64,000 bases of DNA, from contig JAKFFF010000098.1 in assembly GCA_036677145.1 (NCBI GenBank), forward strand, positions 1 to 64,000, in the 5' to 3' direction. The DNA comes from CADEED01 sp036677145. GTDB taxonomy: Bacteria > Pseudomonadota > Gammaproteobacteria > Steroidobacterales > Steroidobacteraceae. Shown here piece after piece: positions 8,767 through 17,973 of the stretch. The number at the start of each line of letters is the position of its first letter. The stretch's first letter is position 1. Both the position numbers and the translations under genes were made by a program. Under the pieces are notes generated by a model that ran no database searches, was not told where the DNA came from, and saw only the letters and a program-made list of their open reading frames with translations.

Positions 8767-10116
8767 TCAGTTCAGCGCTTTTATCTTGATGCTGCGGTAG
8801 GACACGGCGTCGCCGTGATCCTGCAACAGGATGCGCCCCTTCGGCGCCTCGCCGAATGCGGGTGTCGCCTTGAACTTGCTCGCGGCCACGCGCGCGCGGA
8901 ACTCGTCGGAACCGCGCCGGAACTCGAGCACCCTGACGCCGTTCAGCCAGTGCTCCACGCTGCCATCCGCCTTCGCGACGATGCGCGCGTGCTGCCACTG
9001 GCCAACCTTGGGCGCGATGCCGACGTTGGTCATCAGTTTCGCGCGCGGCAGGATGTCGTACAGCGACGCGAGCGTGCGATTGCCGTCGACGCCGAGCTTC
9101 GCGTCCGGATGATTCTCATCGTCGAGGATCTGGTACTCGAGCCCGAGCGGCGCGCCGCTCGCCGGATCATGCGGCGAGGTCAGGAAGTAGAAAATGCCGC
9201 TGTTGGCGCCGGTCGAGAGCTTGAAATCCATCTGCAACTCGAACGCGCCGAATTCCTCGACCGTCATGATGTCGCCGCCACCGCCTTTCGGCAGCACCGC
9301 GAGTTCGCCATTCGCGAGTGACCAGCCCTTCGCCGGGAACTGCGCGCCGCGCGCGCTCACCCAGCCCTGCGCGGACTTGCCGTCCCACAACAAACGCCAG
9401 CCCTGCGCCCGCTCGTCCGGATCCAGGTTGTTAGGCAGGTTGTTGCGGATGAAGATGCCCATCGGCGCCGCGGGCTTCAGGTTCTGCGTGCGCACCACCA
9501 GGTTTTTCCAGCTGCTCGTTCGGCCGGCGTCCTCCGGCTTGTCGATCGAATGCACCTGCAACCCGATGAAACCGGATTTCGACGCGTCGTCGATCACATC
9601 CGCCGCCGGCTGACCGTTCACCCACACCCGCAGCCGCGGACCGATGGCCTCGATGCGGTAGTGGTTCCACTCACCGAACTGGTACAGGGCCTTCGCGGGC
9701 GGATGAGTCTCCGCGGTGGAAAACCAGCCGCGCAGCGCTTCTTCATAGATCTGCCCACTCCACGCACGCGGCGAAGGATCGATGTCGGCCTGGTAGCCAT
9801 GCACACGCCCGTTCTCGAAATCGGGCGTCGAGTGGCTGCGGAACTGGATGCCGGAGTTGGTGGGTCCGACGTCCTGGCGCACGTCGACGTCGAGCACGAA
9901 GTCACCGTAGTCCTGCGTCGTCACGAGGAAGCTGTTCGGAACCCCGGGACGCGAGGATCCGACGATCGCGCCGTCGATCACCTGGTAATCCGCGGCGCCG
10001 CCGAGCTGCTTCCAGCCAGCAAGCGACTTGCCGTCGAACAAGGGCGTTCCCTTGTCGGCGGCGCCCGCGGTCATGCAAAACGCCAGCGCCAGCGGCGCAT
10101 ACCAAAGTCCTCGCAT
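8767..10116 (-). CDS. Secreted protein with two DUF1080 (3-keto-disaccharide hydrolase type) domains
   Basis: 449 residues with a Sec signal peptide (about 1-20, cleavage near AGAA-DK). Two concanavalin-like DUF1080 domains follow, at roughly 24-212 and 238-448. Each opens with a DGKS-x-x-GW motif (LFDGKSLAGW, LWDGKSAQGW) and contains SGI-F strands (NSGIQF, NSGIFYF). Members of this family have been described as 3-ketoglycoside hydrolases or glycan-binding proteins; which applies here is unknown. The product should be periplasmic or extracellular. Neighbouring yceI is only about 30 bases upstream on the same strand side, so co-transcription is possible. Confidence 0.85.
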   Translation of the reverse strand: MRGLWYAPLALAFCMTAGAADKGTPLFDGKSLAGWKQLGGAADYQVIDGAIVGSSRPGVPNSFLVTTQDYGDFVLDVDVRQDVGPTNSGIQFRSHSTPDFENGRVHGYQADIDPSPRAWSGQIYEEALRGWFSTAETHPPAKALYQFGEWNHYRIEAIGPRLRVWVNGQPAADVIDDASKSGFIGLQVHSIDKPEDAGRTSSWKNLVVRTQNLKPAAPMGIFIRNNLPNNLDPDERAQGWRLLWDGKSAQGWVSARGAQFPAKGWSLANGELAVLPKGGGGDIMTVEEFGAFELQMDFKLSTGANSGIFYFLTSPHDPASGAPLGLEYQILDDENHPDAKLGVDGNRTLASLYDILPRAKLMTNVGIAPKVGQWQHARIVAKADGSVEHWLNGVRVLEFRRGSDEFRARVAASKFKATPAFGEAPKGRILLQDHGDAVSYRSIKIKALN

Positions 10117-10146
10117 CTCGCCCCCCTCGTCCGTTCCGCTGATCGC

Positions 10147-10737
10147 CTACTGAGCGGTCGCTTCGACCTGGATCTCGACGGTCACATCCATCTTGAAACC
10201 GAAGGCCTTGCCGAAACTCACGCCGAAATCGTCGCGATTGAACTTGCCAACGGCGTCAGCGCCGCACCAGTCCTGCTGCTTGTTGTTCGGTTTGCACATG
10301 AACGAGCGGATCGTCAGGTTCAGCGGCTTCGTCACGCCGTGCAGCGTCAACTCGCCATGAACTTCGGTGGGCTTGCCGTCCTTGAAGTTGGCGAGCTTGC
10401 CTTTGTAGGTCGCGGTCGGGAATTGCGCGACATCGAACATGCCCGGATCAGCCTTCTTCGCATGCGCGTTCATGTCGTCGAGACCGAAGTCGATGGACGC
10501 GACATCCACGGTGATATCCACGCTGCCCGCCTGGGCCTGTTTGTCGAGCACGATCGTGCCGCTCGTGCTGTTGAACTTGCCGCGCCACAGCGACATGCCG
10601 CCGGCGTGATCCGCGACGAAGCTCGGATACGTGTGGCGCGGATCGACCTTGTAAGTGGCCGGCGCTGCAAGTACGCCGCCCGCCCCCGCGAGCATGGCGC
10701 CAACGACGAACAGGGAAACGGAACTCGAATTGCGCAT
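10147..10737 (-). CDS. YceI family periplasmic lipid-binding protein
   Basis: 196-residue secreted lipocalin-like protein. Start at ATG 10737 is supported by GAAGGA upstream; the reading frame is open much further but those residues are not protein-like. A signal peptide (about 1-23, ending VLAAP) precedes the YceI core: YKVDPRHTYPSFVADHAG, VDVASIDFGLDDMNAH, FPTATYKG and GELTLHGVTKPLNL. The family binds isoprenoid-type lipids. It contains two cysteines, in FMCKPNN and DWCGADAVG, that may form a disulphide, as in several periplasmic paralogues. Confidence 0.92.
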   Translation of the reverse strand: MRNSSSVSLFVVGAMLAGAGGVLAAPATYKVDPRHTYPSFVADHAGGMSLWRGKFNSTSGTIVLDKQAQAGSVDITVDVASIDFGLDDMNAHAKKADPGMFDVAQFPTATYKGKLANFKDGKPTEVHGELTLHGVTKPLNLTIRSFMCKPNNKQQDWCGADAVGKFNRDDFGVSFGKAFGFKMDVTVEIQVEATAQ

Positions 10738-10784
10738 GAATATTCCTTCGTGTGAAAGGCAACCGCCTGAGTTAACTGACGCTA

Positions 10785-11252
10785 TCACTTCGCCGCGCTC
10801 CTGAGTGAGGCAAAAAACCTGTTGAGGAGCTGCGCGCTCTCTTCCATGAGCACGCCGCCGAAGACATCGACGCGGTGATTCATCGAGGGCAGCGTGAAAA
10901 TGTCGATAGTGCTGCCCGCGGCGCCCGCTTTCGGATCCCACGCGCCGAACACCAGGCGCGACACGCGCGCGTGCACGATGGCCGCCGCGCACATCGCGCA
11001 GGGTTCGAGCGTCACGTACAACGTCGTGCCGGAAAGCCTGTAGGAACCGGCCGACTTTCCGCCCGCGCGCAGCACTTCGATCTCGGCATGTGCGCAGGGG
11101 TCGTTGGTTGCGATCGGGCGGTTGGCGCCGGTCGCGAGAATCGCGTCGCCCCGCACGAGCACCGCGCCGACCGGCACTTCTCCCGCCGATTCGGCGCCGC
11201 GCGCCGCCTCGAGGGCCAGGCGCATGAAATCGATGTCAGTGGGTGGCGGCAT
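10785..11252 (-). CDS. tadA: tRNA-specific adenosine deaminase TadA
   Basis: 155-residue zinc deaminase that converts A34 to inosine in tRNA-Arg(ACG). The zinc site is visible: H55-A-E57 (E57 proton shuttle) and PCAMC with C85 and C88. Length is normal. In E. coli tadA also lies near purL and mltF, so this is conserved neighbourhood. It is followed downstream by yceI and preceded by an EamA exporter 28 bases upstream on the same strand. Confidence 0.96.
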   Translation of the reverse strand: MPPPTDIDFMRLALEAARGAESAGEVPVGAVLVRGDAILATGANRPIATNDPCAHAEIEVLRAGGKSAGSYRLSGTTLYVTLEPCAMCAAAIVHARVSRLVFGAWDPKAGAAGSTIDIFTLPSMNHRVDVFGGVLMEESAQLLNRFFASLRSAAK

Positions 11253-11280
11253 GAGCGTTCAAAGCTAACAGGCCGGCGGG

Positions 11281-12141
11281 TCAGGAGGCCAGCGCGAGGC
11301 TGACCACGCCGCCGACGATCAGCGCGGCCCCGACGATGCGCCAGGGACCCGAATCCTCGCGCAGCAGCCGCGACCCGAACCACGCGCCGACCAGGGTAGA
11401 TAGCTCGCGGGCCGGCGCGACGTGACTGATCGGCGCGAGCCGCATGGCATACAACACCAGGATGTAGCCGAGCGGGCCGAGCACGCTCACGATGATCACG
11501 GGCTTGCGGAACACGCGCGCCTCGAGCGCAACCCGGTCCCGGTCGCGCCAGGCGCGCGGCGCCAGCACCATCATGCGGAACAGGTTGCCGGTGAAGTCGA
11601 TCACGAACGGCGAGATCAGCAGGATCTTGACCGCGTAGCCGTCGTTCAGCGTGTACGCGGCGATGAATACGCCAGTGCCGAGTCCGTAGAACACGCCGAT
11701 CGCAGGCTTGCGTTCGTGATGTCCGACGAGACCCGCGACCAGCAGGATGCCGGCGACGATCAGCACCAGTCCGGCCACCGACTGCGCCGTCGGCGCCTCG
11801 CCTAACAACAAGGCCGCGCCGATGAACGACAGCAGAGGACCGGTGCCGCGCGCGATCGGATAGACGACCGAGAGGTCCGAATGCCGGTAGCCGGCCTGCA
11901 GCGTGATCGAATACGCCAGGTGCAGCACCGAAGTCGCGGCGAGCGCCAGCCAGTGGCGCGCCTCGAATACCGGACGCTCGACGTACAACACCGCGGCGAC
12001 GATGGGTCCGTATACGAGCACCGAGCCGGCCGAAAACAGCCACACGAAGTGACGTGACTGCGCGGCGTATTTGGCGGAGATGTTCCAGCTGGCATGCGTG
12101 AGCGCGGCGAGCAGGATGAGGGCGAAAGCGAGCAGGGTCAT
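11281..12141 (-). CDS. EamA/DMT-family transporter
   Basis: 286-residue inner-membrane protein with about ten hydrophobic segments arranged as two EamA repeats (about 5-140 and 150-285). Drug/metabolite transporters of this fold export amino acids, nucleotides or other metabolites; the substrate cannot be deduced. It ends VGGVVSLALAS. Start ATG 12141 is divergent from the LOG-family gene, with about 45 bases between starts. Confidence 0.88.
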   Translation of the reverse strand: MTLLAFALILLAALTHASWNISAKYAAQSRHFVWLFSAGSVLVYGPIVAAVLYVERPVFEARHWLALAATSVLHLAYSITLQAGYRHSDLSVVYPIARGTGPLLSFIGAALLLGEAPTAQSVAGLVLIVAGILLVAGLVGHHERKPAIGVFYGLGTGVFIAAYTLNDGYAVKILLISPFVIDFTGNLFRMMVLAPRAWRDRDRVALEARVFRKPVIIVSVLGPLGYILVLYAMRLAPISHVAPARELSTLVGAWFGSRLLREDSGPWRIVGAALIVGGVVSLALAS

Positions 12142-12186
12142 CGGTTGGTATTATCCAATGGATTCATTTCCCACAGAGTTGCAGTC

Positions 12187-12975
12187 ATGAACAAACTCTC
12201 GGACTCGGCGCAAACACAATCGCCGTCGTACCGCCTCGCCGCGCTCGACCAGGACTTCCTGCTCGGCGATTCGATGCGCGGCGTGCGTTTCCTGCTCGAG
12301 TTCGCGAAGGCGGACGAAGCCCTGCGAGCCGCCGGAGTTCGCTCCACCCTGGTCGTATTCGGAGGCGCGCGCATCCGCGAGGACGGACCCGGCCGCGAGG
12401 CGCAGTGGTACGGCGAGGCGCGGCAGTTTGGCCGCATCGCGTCCGAGCGCGGCGGCGCGCTCAGGAACAACGGTGTCGAACTCGACAACGTCATCGCGAC
12501 CGGCGGCGGACCGGGCATCATGGAAGCCGCGAATCGCGGCGCGGCAGAAAGCGGCGCGCCCACGGTGGGCTTCAACATCACGCTGCCGCACGAGCAGTTG
12601 CCGAATGTTTTCTCGACGCCCGCGCTCACCTTCCGCTTCCACTACTTCGCGATGCGCAAGATGCACCTGGCGATGCGCGCCAACGCGCTGGTGGTTTTTC
12701 CCGGTGGTTTCGGCACGTTCGACGAGTTGTTCGAAATACTGACGCTGCGGCAGACCGACAAGGCGCCGCGCATACCGATCATATTGTTCGACCGCGCGTA
12801 CTGGACCTCGGTCATCAATTTCGCAAAATTGGCCGAGTTCAGAATGATCAATCCCGAGGATCTCGACCTGTTCGGTTATGCCGAAGACGCCGAAGGCATC
12901 TGGAAAGAACTATTGGCCCGGGGCCTGAAGCCGCACGAAAGCATCGAACTCGCCAAGGAACAGGAACAGCCGTAG
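12187..12975 (+). CDS. LOG family protein (cytokinin riboside 5'-monophosphate phosphoribohydrolase type)
   Basis: 262-residue cytosolic Rossmann-type enzyme. The two LOG signatures are present: GGGPGIMEA (residues 106-114) and PGGFGTFDE (172-180), with the catalytic Arg/Glu region between. These enzymes cleave the N-glycosidic bond of nucleoside monophosphates; in bacteria the natural substrate is often uncertain, and older annotations call them lysine decarboxylases. An N-terminal extension of about 50 residues (SYRLAALDQDFLLGD) resembles the longer bacterial LOG class. Start at ATG 12187. Confidence 0.88.
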   Translation: MNKLSDSAQTQSPSYRLAALDQDFLLGDSMRGVRFLLEFAKADEALRAAGVRSTLVVFGGARIREDGPGREAQWYGEARQFGRIASERGGALRNNGVELDNVIATGGGPGIMEAANRGAAESGAPTVGFNITLPHEQLPNVFSTPALTFRFHYFAMRKMHLAMRANALVVFPGGFGTFDELFEILTLRQTDKAPRIPIILFDRAYWTSVINFAKLAEFRMINPEDLDLFGYAEDAEGIWKELLARGLKPHESIELAKEQEQP

Positions 12976-13007
12976 TCAGGCGGCGCTCGATTCGCTGAGC
13001 GGGGCTG

Positions 13008-13718
13008 TCAGGGCGCCGCGGCGGCGGGCTTCGCGACTTCGGCCGCGACCAGATCCAGGACCTGCTGCGGACCGAAGGTCGCGGGCTGCCGGCCATTCAC
13101 GAAAATCGTCGGCGTACGCGCGACCTGCAATGTGACGATGTCCTCCCCGTCGATGCGCAGCAGCTCATTCGCCGCCGCGCCGCGCGCGTCGCGCCTGGCC
13201 TTGGCGATGTCGATGCCGGCATCGGCGGCGATTCTCCACGCCGCGTCGATGTTCGGCGCGTGGTGTGATGCCCATTCGTCCTGGCGATCGAACAATGCGG
13301 TCAGCGCCTCGTCGAACTTGCCCTGCTGCTGCGCCGCTGCGAGCAGCCGGATCGCCTCGTCGGATCCCTGGTGAAAGGCCGCGAATCGCACGACCACGCG
13401 CACGTCGTCCGGATGCAGGAACAGGATCTGCTTCATCACCGGCGCAAATGCGCGGCAGCCTTCGCAGGCGGGATCGAGGAATTCGACCACGGTCACACGA
13501 GCATTCGCCGCACCCAGCACCGGCGAATGCGGACGCACCAGTAGTGCGGCCTGCTCGGGCGTGAGCTCGGCTGGCGCGGGCGCGGCCGTGGGCGCAGCGG
13601 GAGCCGCGGCTGACGGGCCGGCATCGGTAGTTTGAGCTTCCTTGCGGCCGCAGGCGCCGAGGACGAGTATCGCCGCGAGCAACACGAGGCTGCCCGCTCC
13701 GTTCATCAAGTTCTTCAT
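13008..13718 (-). CDS. Thioredoxin-fold lipoprotein (DsbA/DsbG-like)
   Basis: 236 residues. Lipoprotein signal with LVLGAC, lipidated Cys23, then a low-complexity Ala/Pro spacer (about 30-52) and a thioredoxin-fold domain with a C85-E-G-C88 redox centre (FLDPACEGC) and a cis-Pro loop (ARTPTIFVNG). Likely a membrane-anchored periplasmic disulphide oxidoreductase. Start at ATG 13718, preceded by GGAG, overlaps the stop of the amidohydrolase gene as ATGA, so translation is coupled. Confidence 0.87.
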   Translation of the reverse strand: MKNLMNGAGSLVLLAAILVLGACGRKEAQTTDAGPSAAAPAAPTAAPAPAELTPEQAALLVRPHSPVLGAANARVTVVEFLDPACEGCRAFAPVMKQILFLHPDDVRVVVRFAAFHQGSDEAIRLLAAAQQQGKFDEALTALFDRQDEWASHHAPNIDAAWRIAADAGIDIAKARRDARGAAANELLRIDGEDIVTLQVARTPTIFVNGRQPATFGPQQVLDLVAAEVAKPAAAAP

Positions 13719-15214
13719 GGTTCTCCGGCGTGCCAGGCGCGCAGGTTGAGGAATTCGCGCCGCGTGCGCGGACCATAGGTCGCGAACGACGGGTTTGGGG
13801 TGTATTCGAGACGTGACTGCGCGACCTTGTCGCTGGACGTGAACTTCTTCAATTCGTCCGCGGCGAGTTCGTACGGCTTCGTCGCATTGAGGCCGAACAC
13901 TTTCGCGCGCAGCCGCGGCGTGATCGTCGGATATCCGAACTTCTCGCGCAGCGTCTCCGAGATCTGGAACGTGCGAAACGCCTGGATCTGGTCCTGCGGC
14001 GAGCCGTACCAGATGGAATCCGTCCCCCACAACACGTTGTCTTCGCCGATGTATTTGAAGAGTTTGCCCATCGCGTGGGCGGCGGAATCCGGATCGCGCA
14101 TCGACAGGAAACGCCAGGTCGAGCCGAGCTCCGCGTACACGTTGCTGTTCGGCTTCACACCACTCTTCATCACCGAGGTGATCAGCGCATCGATGCCGTC
14201 GGTCCGCTGCGGATCGTACGGACCTTCCGCCTTGCTGCTCACGAAGCCCGAGTGATAGATGAGAAAATTCATGTCGGGAAACTGCTTCGCGATCGGACCG
14301 ATGTCGCGGCAGGTCGAATGTTCGTAACTCTTCGGACCGAAATCGAGACCTTTGTGGATGCAGATGTTGCGCACGCCGAGTTTCCGCGCCTTCTCCACGA
14401 ACGCGACGCCGACATCATCGGTCATCCAGAAGCCGGCGCCGCTCGGTCCCCACTGCGTGTAGGTCTTGTACGCGACGACGCCGAATTCCTTGAGGCGCTC
14501 CATGTCCTCGACGTCGCCTTTCTGATTCGGGTTCACGCGTCCGTGCAGCATCAGACGTTGCGAACCTTCGAGTTTCTCGACGATGTCGCGGGTGGCCGTG
14601 GCTTCTTCGATCGTGAGCGGCTCGTCTTCACGGGTCGACGGCACGAAGCTCAGCACCATGAGATCCGTGTCCGAGTCGAGGAACACATCTTTGACGAATT
14701 GATCCGGGCCGATGCAATTCAGATAGGCGCGTTCTCCCGGGCCTTTCGCCAGATCGCATTGGGTGCTCGGAAACTGCAACGGCTTCGCGCCCGGCGGCAG
14801 ACGCTTGGTCCATGCGCCGCCCGGATTAACGAAATGGCCCTGCACGTCGAAAATGAACTCGCGTTTGCCGAGTTCCGCCGCCGCGAGCTGCGCATCCGTT
14901 TTCGCATCGTTCGAGATCTCGAAGAAGCCGCCATGGCGACCCGCGCGCGCGTGCGCGGTGTTGAACGCCAGCAACGTGGCCGCGGCGCCGCTGAGCGAGG
15001 TCAGGAACGTGCGGCGCGTGCGGCCGAGTTTCTTCGCGAGCTCACCGGCCCACTCCCTTGCCAGGTGATTGGCGTGCCGGTGGGACTCATCGAGCGGGAC
15101 CGGCGCGAACTCGCCATTCGTCGTGGAATCGAGTTTGACCGGCAGGCGCGTGCCCTGCGGATCGATATCCTGCTGGGGTGGAACGAGGTTCGTCATCTTC
15201 GGACCCTCCGCCAT
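13715..15214 (-). CDS. Amidohydrolase-2 family protein with internal Tat-like signal
   Basis: 499 residues. TIM-barrel amidohydrolase-2 region from about residue 115 to 435, with likely metal or active-site positions in VQGHF, NICIHKG, IYHSG and GTDSIW; the classical HxH pair is reduced to one His. A twin-arginine motif TRRTFLTSLSGAAA sits at residues 66-79, after an unusually long N-terminal region. No in-frame ATG lies closer to the motif. Export by Tat is therefore plausible but uncertain. Substrate unknown. The downstream lipoprotein gene overlaps it by 4 bases. Confidence 0.8.
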   Translation of the reverse strand: MAEGPKMTNLVPPQQDIDPQGTRLPVKLDSTTNGEFAPVPLDESHRHANHLAREWAGELAKKLGRTRRTFLTSLSGAAATLLAFNTAHARAGRHGGFFEISNDAKTDAQLAAAELGKREFIFDVQGHFVNPGGAWTKRLPPGAKPLQFPSTQCDLAKGPGERAYLNCIGPDQFVKDVFLDSDTDLMVLSFVPSTREDEPLTIEEATATRDIVEKLEGSQRLMLHGRVNPNQKGDVEDMERLKEFGVVAYKTYTQWGPSGAGFWMTDDVGVAFVEKARKLGVRNICIHKGLDFGPKSYEHSTCRDIGPIAKQFPDMNFLIYHSGFVSSKAEGPYDPQRTDGIDALITSVMKSGVKPNSNVYAELGSTWRFLSMRDPDSAAHAMGKLFKYIGEDNVLWGTDSIWYGSPQDQIQAFRTFQISETLREKFGYPTITPRLRAKVFGLNATKPYELAADELKKFTSSDKVAQSRLEYTPNPSFATYGPRTRREFLNLRAWHAGEP

Positions 15215-15267
15215 TCAGAACGAGCGTGCAGTGTGCCACCGCGCCGCTCGAAAGGCAGGCTCGCGGG

Positions 15268-16824
15268 CTACTCCAGCGTCACCACGGTCACGGACGCCGG
15301 CGCCAGCTCGAGCACGAGCTTTCCACCGGACGCCTTCGCCGTGAATGCCTTGGGGGCGACGGTGCGCGGCGCCTCGAAGGTATTGACGCTGTCGACCCTG
15401 GGCGCCGTCAGCGTTTCACCGCGCGCGCGCGTCGCCTTGGCGCCCGCGACACCGAGGTCGACCTTCGCGGTCTTCGTCGGATCCAGGTTCGTCAGCGCGA
15501 CCCACAGGGCGCCACGCGCATCGCGCGCGGCGATCGCATCGACTCGCGGCAAGCTGATGTCTCCGTGGGTGTAGTTGCCGGCATCGACGCTGATCGGCAC
15601 GGACACCGCATCCTGGAACGGCACGTACATCTTGAACACGTGATAGGTCGGCGTGAGGAGCATCTTCTCCTTGTTCGTGAAGATCATCGCCTGCAGCACG
15701 TTCACCATCTGCGCGATGTTCGCGATACGCACGCGATCGGCGTGCCGCGTGAAGGTGTTGAAATTCAGCGCGGCTATCAGCGCATCACGCTGGCTGTTCT
15801 GCTGCTCGAGGAATCCTTCCGGGCTGCCGGGCGTGGGCGCGAGCCACGCGCCCCATTCATCGACCGCCAGCAGCACCTTCTTCGCCGGATCATGTTTGTC
15901 CATGATCGCGGTGTGTGTGCGGAGCAGGTCCTCCATGCGCCGCGTTTCTTTCAACAGCGTCGCGTATTCCGTTTCACCGAAACCGGTGGCCTTGAAGGTG
16001 GGTGGGAACTTCACCACCGTGTAGAAATGCAGCGAGATGCCTTCGATGTCCCAGGCCCAGGTCTTGTTCTTCCAGGCCGCCATCACGGCCTCGGTGTAAC
16101 TCGTGTCGGCGGTGTCCGGCCCCACCGCGATGCGCCGCATCTGCTGCGCGGGATTGTAGTTGCGGGCGTACCGCGCGTAGATCTTGAGCTGGCTCACGTA
16201 GAAATCGGGAGTCATCGAACCACCGCAGCCCCAGTTCTCGTTGCCGATTCCGAGGATCGGCACCTTGAACGGTTCAGGATGTCCGTTGGCGGCGCGTTGC
16301 TTCGCGAGCGCGGTGGGCTGCGGCGTCGTCATGTATTCGAGCCAGTCCGCCGCTTCGGCGGGCGTGCCCGAACCCACGTTGATCGATAGATAGGCCTCGG
16401 CGCCGATCTGCGCGAGGAAATCCATGTACTCGTGCGTGCCGAAGGCATTCGGCTCGATCACGCCGCCCCAGTTCGGATTGAGCGTGGCGGGGCGTTGGTC
16501 GCGCGGCCCGATGCCGTTGCGCCAGTGATATTCATCCGCGAAACAGCCGCCGGGCCAGCGCACGTTCGGCACCTTCAGATCCTTCAGCGCCGCGACGACG
16601 TCGTTGCGGATCCCGCGCGTGTTCGGGATGGGGGAATCGGGACCGACCCACACGCCTTCGTAGATTCCGCGCCCGAGATGTTCGGCGAACTGGCCGAAGA
16701 TGTGGCGGTCGATTTTCGCGCCGGCCTTGCTGGCGTCGATGTTCACCTGGACCGGCTTGTCCTGCGCCAGCGCCGCGCCCGTCAGCACGCACATCGAGAG
16801 AAGGATCGCGCGAATCGGTTTCAT
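15268..16824 (-). CDS. Alpha-L-arabinofuranosidase, GH51
   Basis: 518-residue secreted glycoside hydrolase (signal peptide about 1-20, AALAQ). Motifs of family 51: VRWPGGCFADEYHW, GIGNENWG with acid/base Glu196, and VDEWGAW with nucleophile Glu323. The enzyme releases L-arabinose from arabinan or arabinoxylan side chains. The C-terminal region (about 420-518) is the usual beta-sandwich. The secreted esterase lies upstream on the same strand (gap about 120 bases), consistent with a joint role on decorated plant polysaccharide. Start at ATG 16824. Confidence 0.95.
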   Translation of the reverse strand: MKPIRAILLSMCVLTGAALAQDKPVQVNIDASKAGAKIDRHIFGQFAEHLGRGIYEGVWVGPDSPIPNTRGIRNDVVAALKDLKVPNVRWPGGCFADEYHWRNGIGPRDQRPATLNPNWGGVIEPNAFGTHEYMDFLAQIGAEAYLSINVGSGTPAEAADWLEYMTTPQPTALAKQRAANGHPEPFKVPILGIGNENWGCGGSMTPDFYVSQLKIYARYARNYNPAQQMRRIAVGPDTADTSYTEAVMAAWKNKTWAWDIEGISLHFYTVVKFPPTFKATGFGETEYATLLKETRRMEDLLRTHTAIMDKHDPAKKVLLAVDEWGAWLAPTPGSPEGFLEQQNSQRDALIAALNFNTFTRHADRVRIANIAQMVNVLQAMIFTNKEKMLLTPTYHVFKMYVPFQDAVSVPISVDAGNYTHGDISLPRVDAIAARDARGALWVALTNLDPTKTAKVDLGVAGAKATRARGETLTAPRVDSVNTFEAPRTVAPKAFTAKASGGKLVLELAPASVTVVTLE

Positions 16825-16944
16825 TCTTTGGGTCTCCGCCCGGAGGCGTGTGTTTTCGGATCAGGGCGCCGACTGTAGTGACTGCCCTCGTTCATTCGCA
16901 AGCGCGTGCGCAGACATATCCGTTTGGGGATGAGCCGATACGCG

Positions 16945-17868
16945 TCAGAACGCGAGCCGCTGCACGAAGTGGAAGAAGTTGCTGGCCCAGGTTTCCGCAA
17001 CGTGACCGAAGCCATCCACGTTCCAGACGTGGGGTACGTCATTGCCTTTCAGGTGCCGATGCACGCCCTGCGCAATGCTGATGAGCCCGTCCTGGTTGCC
17101 GCAGGAAAGATAGATCAACCGGAATTGCGCGCGCGCCGCGGCCGGGTCGCGCACGAGATCCGCCGCGGGCCGCGTATTGGGCGCCGGGGAAAACGCGCCC
17201 AGCCACGCGAAGGTCTCGGGATGTCCGAAGCCGAAGTTGAGCGTCTGGCCGCCGCCCATCGACAGTCCGGCGAGCGCGCGATGTTCGCGGTCGGTGTAGG
17301 TGGAATAACGCGCCTGCACGGCGGGAATCAGGAACTCGAGCAGATCCCGCTCGAACTTCGCGAATCCTTCGAAGTTTTCCGGCGTGAAGGGATTTCCCCC
17401 GGCGCGATCGTTCGCGAGCGCGCGTCCATTCGGCATCACGACGATCATCGGTTTCGCCTTCCCGTCGGCGATGAGGTTGTCGAGCACGACCCCGGGAGAG
17501 GCGTAGTTCATCCATTCCGTCTCGTCGCCGCCGACACCATGCAGCAGGTAGAGCACCGGGTAACGGCGCTGCGCCGAGTATCCGGGCGGTAGATAGACGT
17601 TCGCCTTGCGCCGCGTGCCGGTGACGGCGGAGTCGTATTCGAAAGCCTCGATGACGCCGTGCGGGATGCCCGATCGCTCGGTCTTGAAGCCCGCCGGCGC
17701 GTCCGGAAAGGCGCGCACGTCATCGGGCGCCAGTACGATGGGCGGGGCAAAATTCGCGGGCGGCCGCTCAGGCGAAGCCTGGCCGGGTTGATCCTGCGCC
17801 AGCGCGCTGCCACACACTGCGAGAAGAACGGCGGCGCAGCGCCACCGGGCATTCGGGAATCTGGACAT
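16945..17868 (-). CDS. Secreted alpha/beta-hydrolase esterase (Fes / feruloyl esterase-like)
   Basis: 307 residues with signal peptide (about 1-24, SALAQ). Alpha/beta-hydrolase of the esterase D / XynZ feruloyl-esterase type: LYLLHGVGGDETEW oxyanion region, nucleophile Ser203 in GLSMGGGQ, Asp260 and His289 completing a likely triad. It could remove feruloyl or acetyl groups from arabinoxylan, which fits the adjacent GH51 gene; that is inference. Start at ATG 17868; a long upstream open extension (to 18114) overlaps the divergent VOC gene and is rejected. Confidence 0.87.
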   Translation of the reverse strand: MSRFPNARWRCAAVLLAVCGSALAQDQPGQASPERPPANFAPPIVLAPDDVRAFPDAPAGFKTERSGIPHGVIEAFEYDSAVTGTRRKANVYLPPGYSAQRRYPVLYLLHGVGGDETEWMNYASPGVVLDNLIADGKAKPMIVVMPNGRALANDRAGGNPFTPENFEGFAKFERDLLEFLIPAVQARYSTYTDREHRALAGLSMGGGQTLNFGFGHPETFAWLGAFSPAPNTRPAADLVRDPAAARAQFRLIYLSCGNQDGLISIAQGVHRHLKGNDVPHVWNVDGFGHVAETWASNFFHFVQRLAF

Positions 17869-17973
17869 CGTTGCCGTCTCCGCGGATATCGGGGAGTGGG
17901 AGCGTAATCGATTCTGACGCCGCGGACCCGGTCGCGATGCTAGCGTCCGCCCATCTATTCCGGAGGCGCTGAC

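Noticed and set aside
14075..15574. Long plus-strand frame opposite the amidohydrolase and GH51 genes
   Set aside because: It crosses two real genes on the other strand and has no recognisable protein features.
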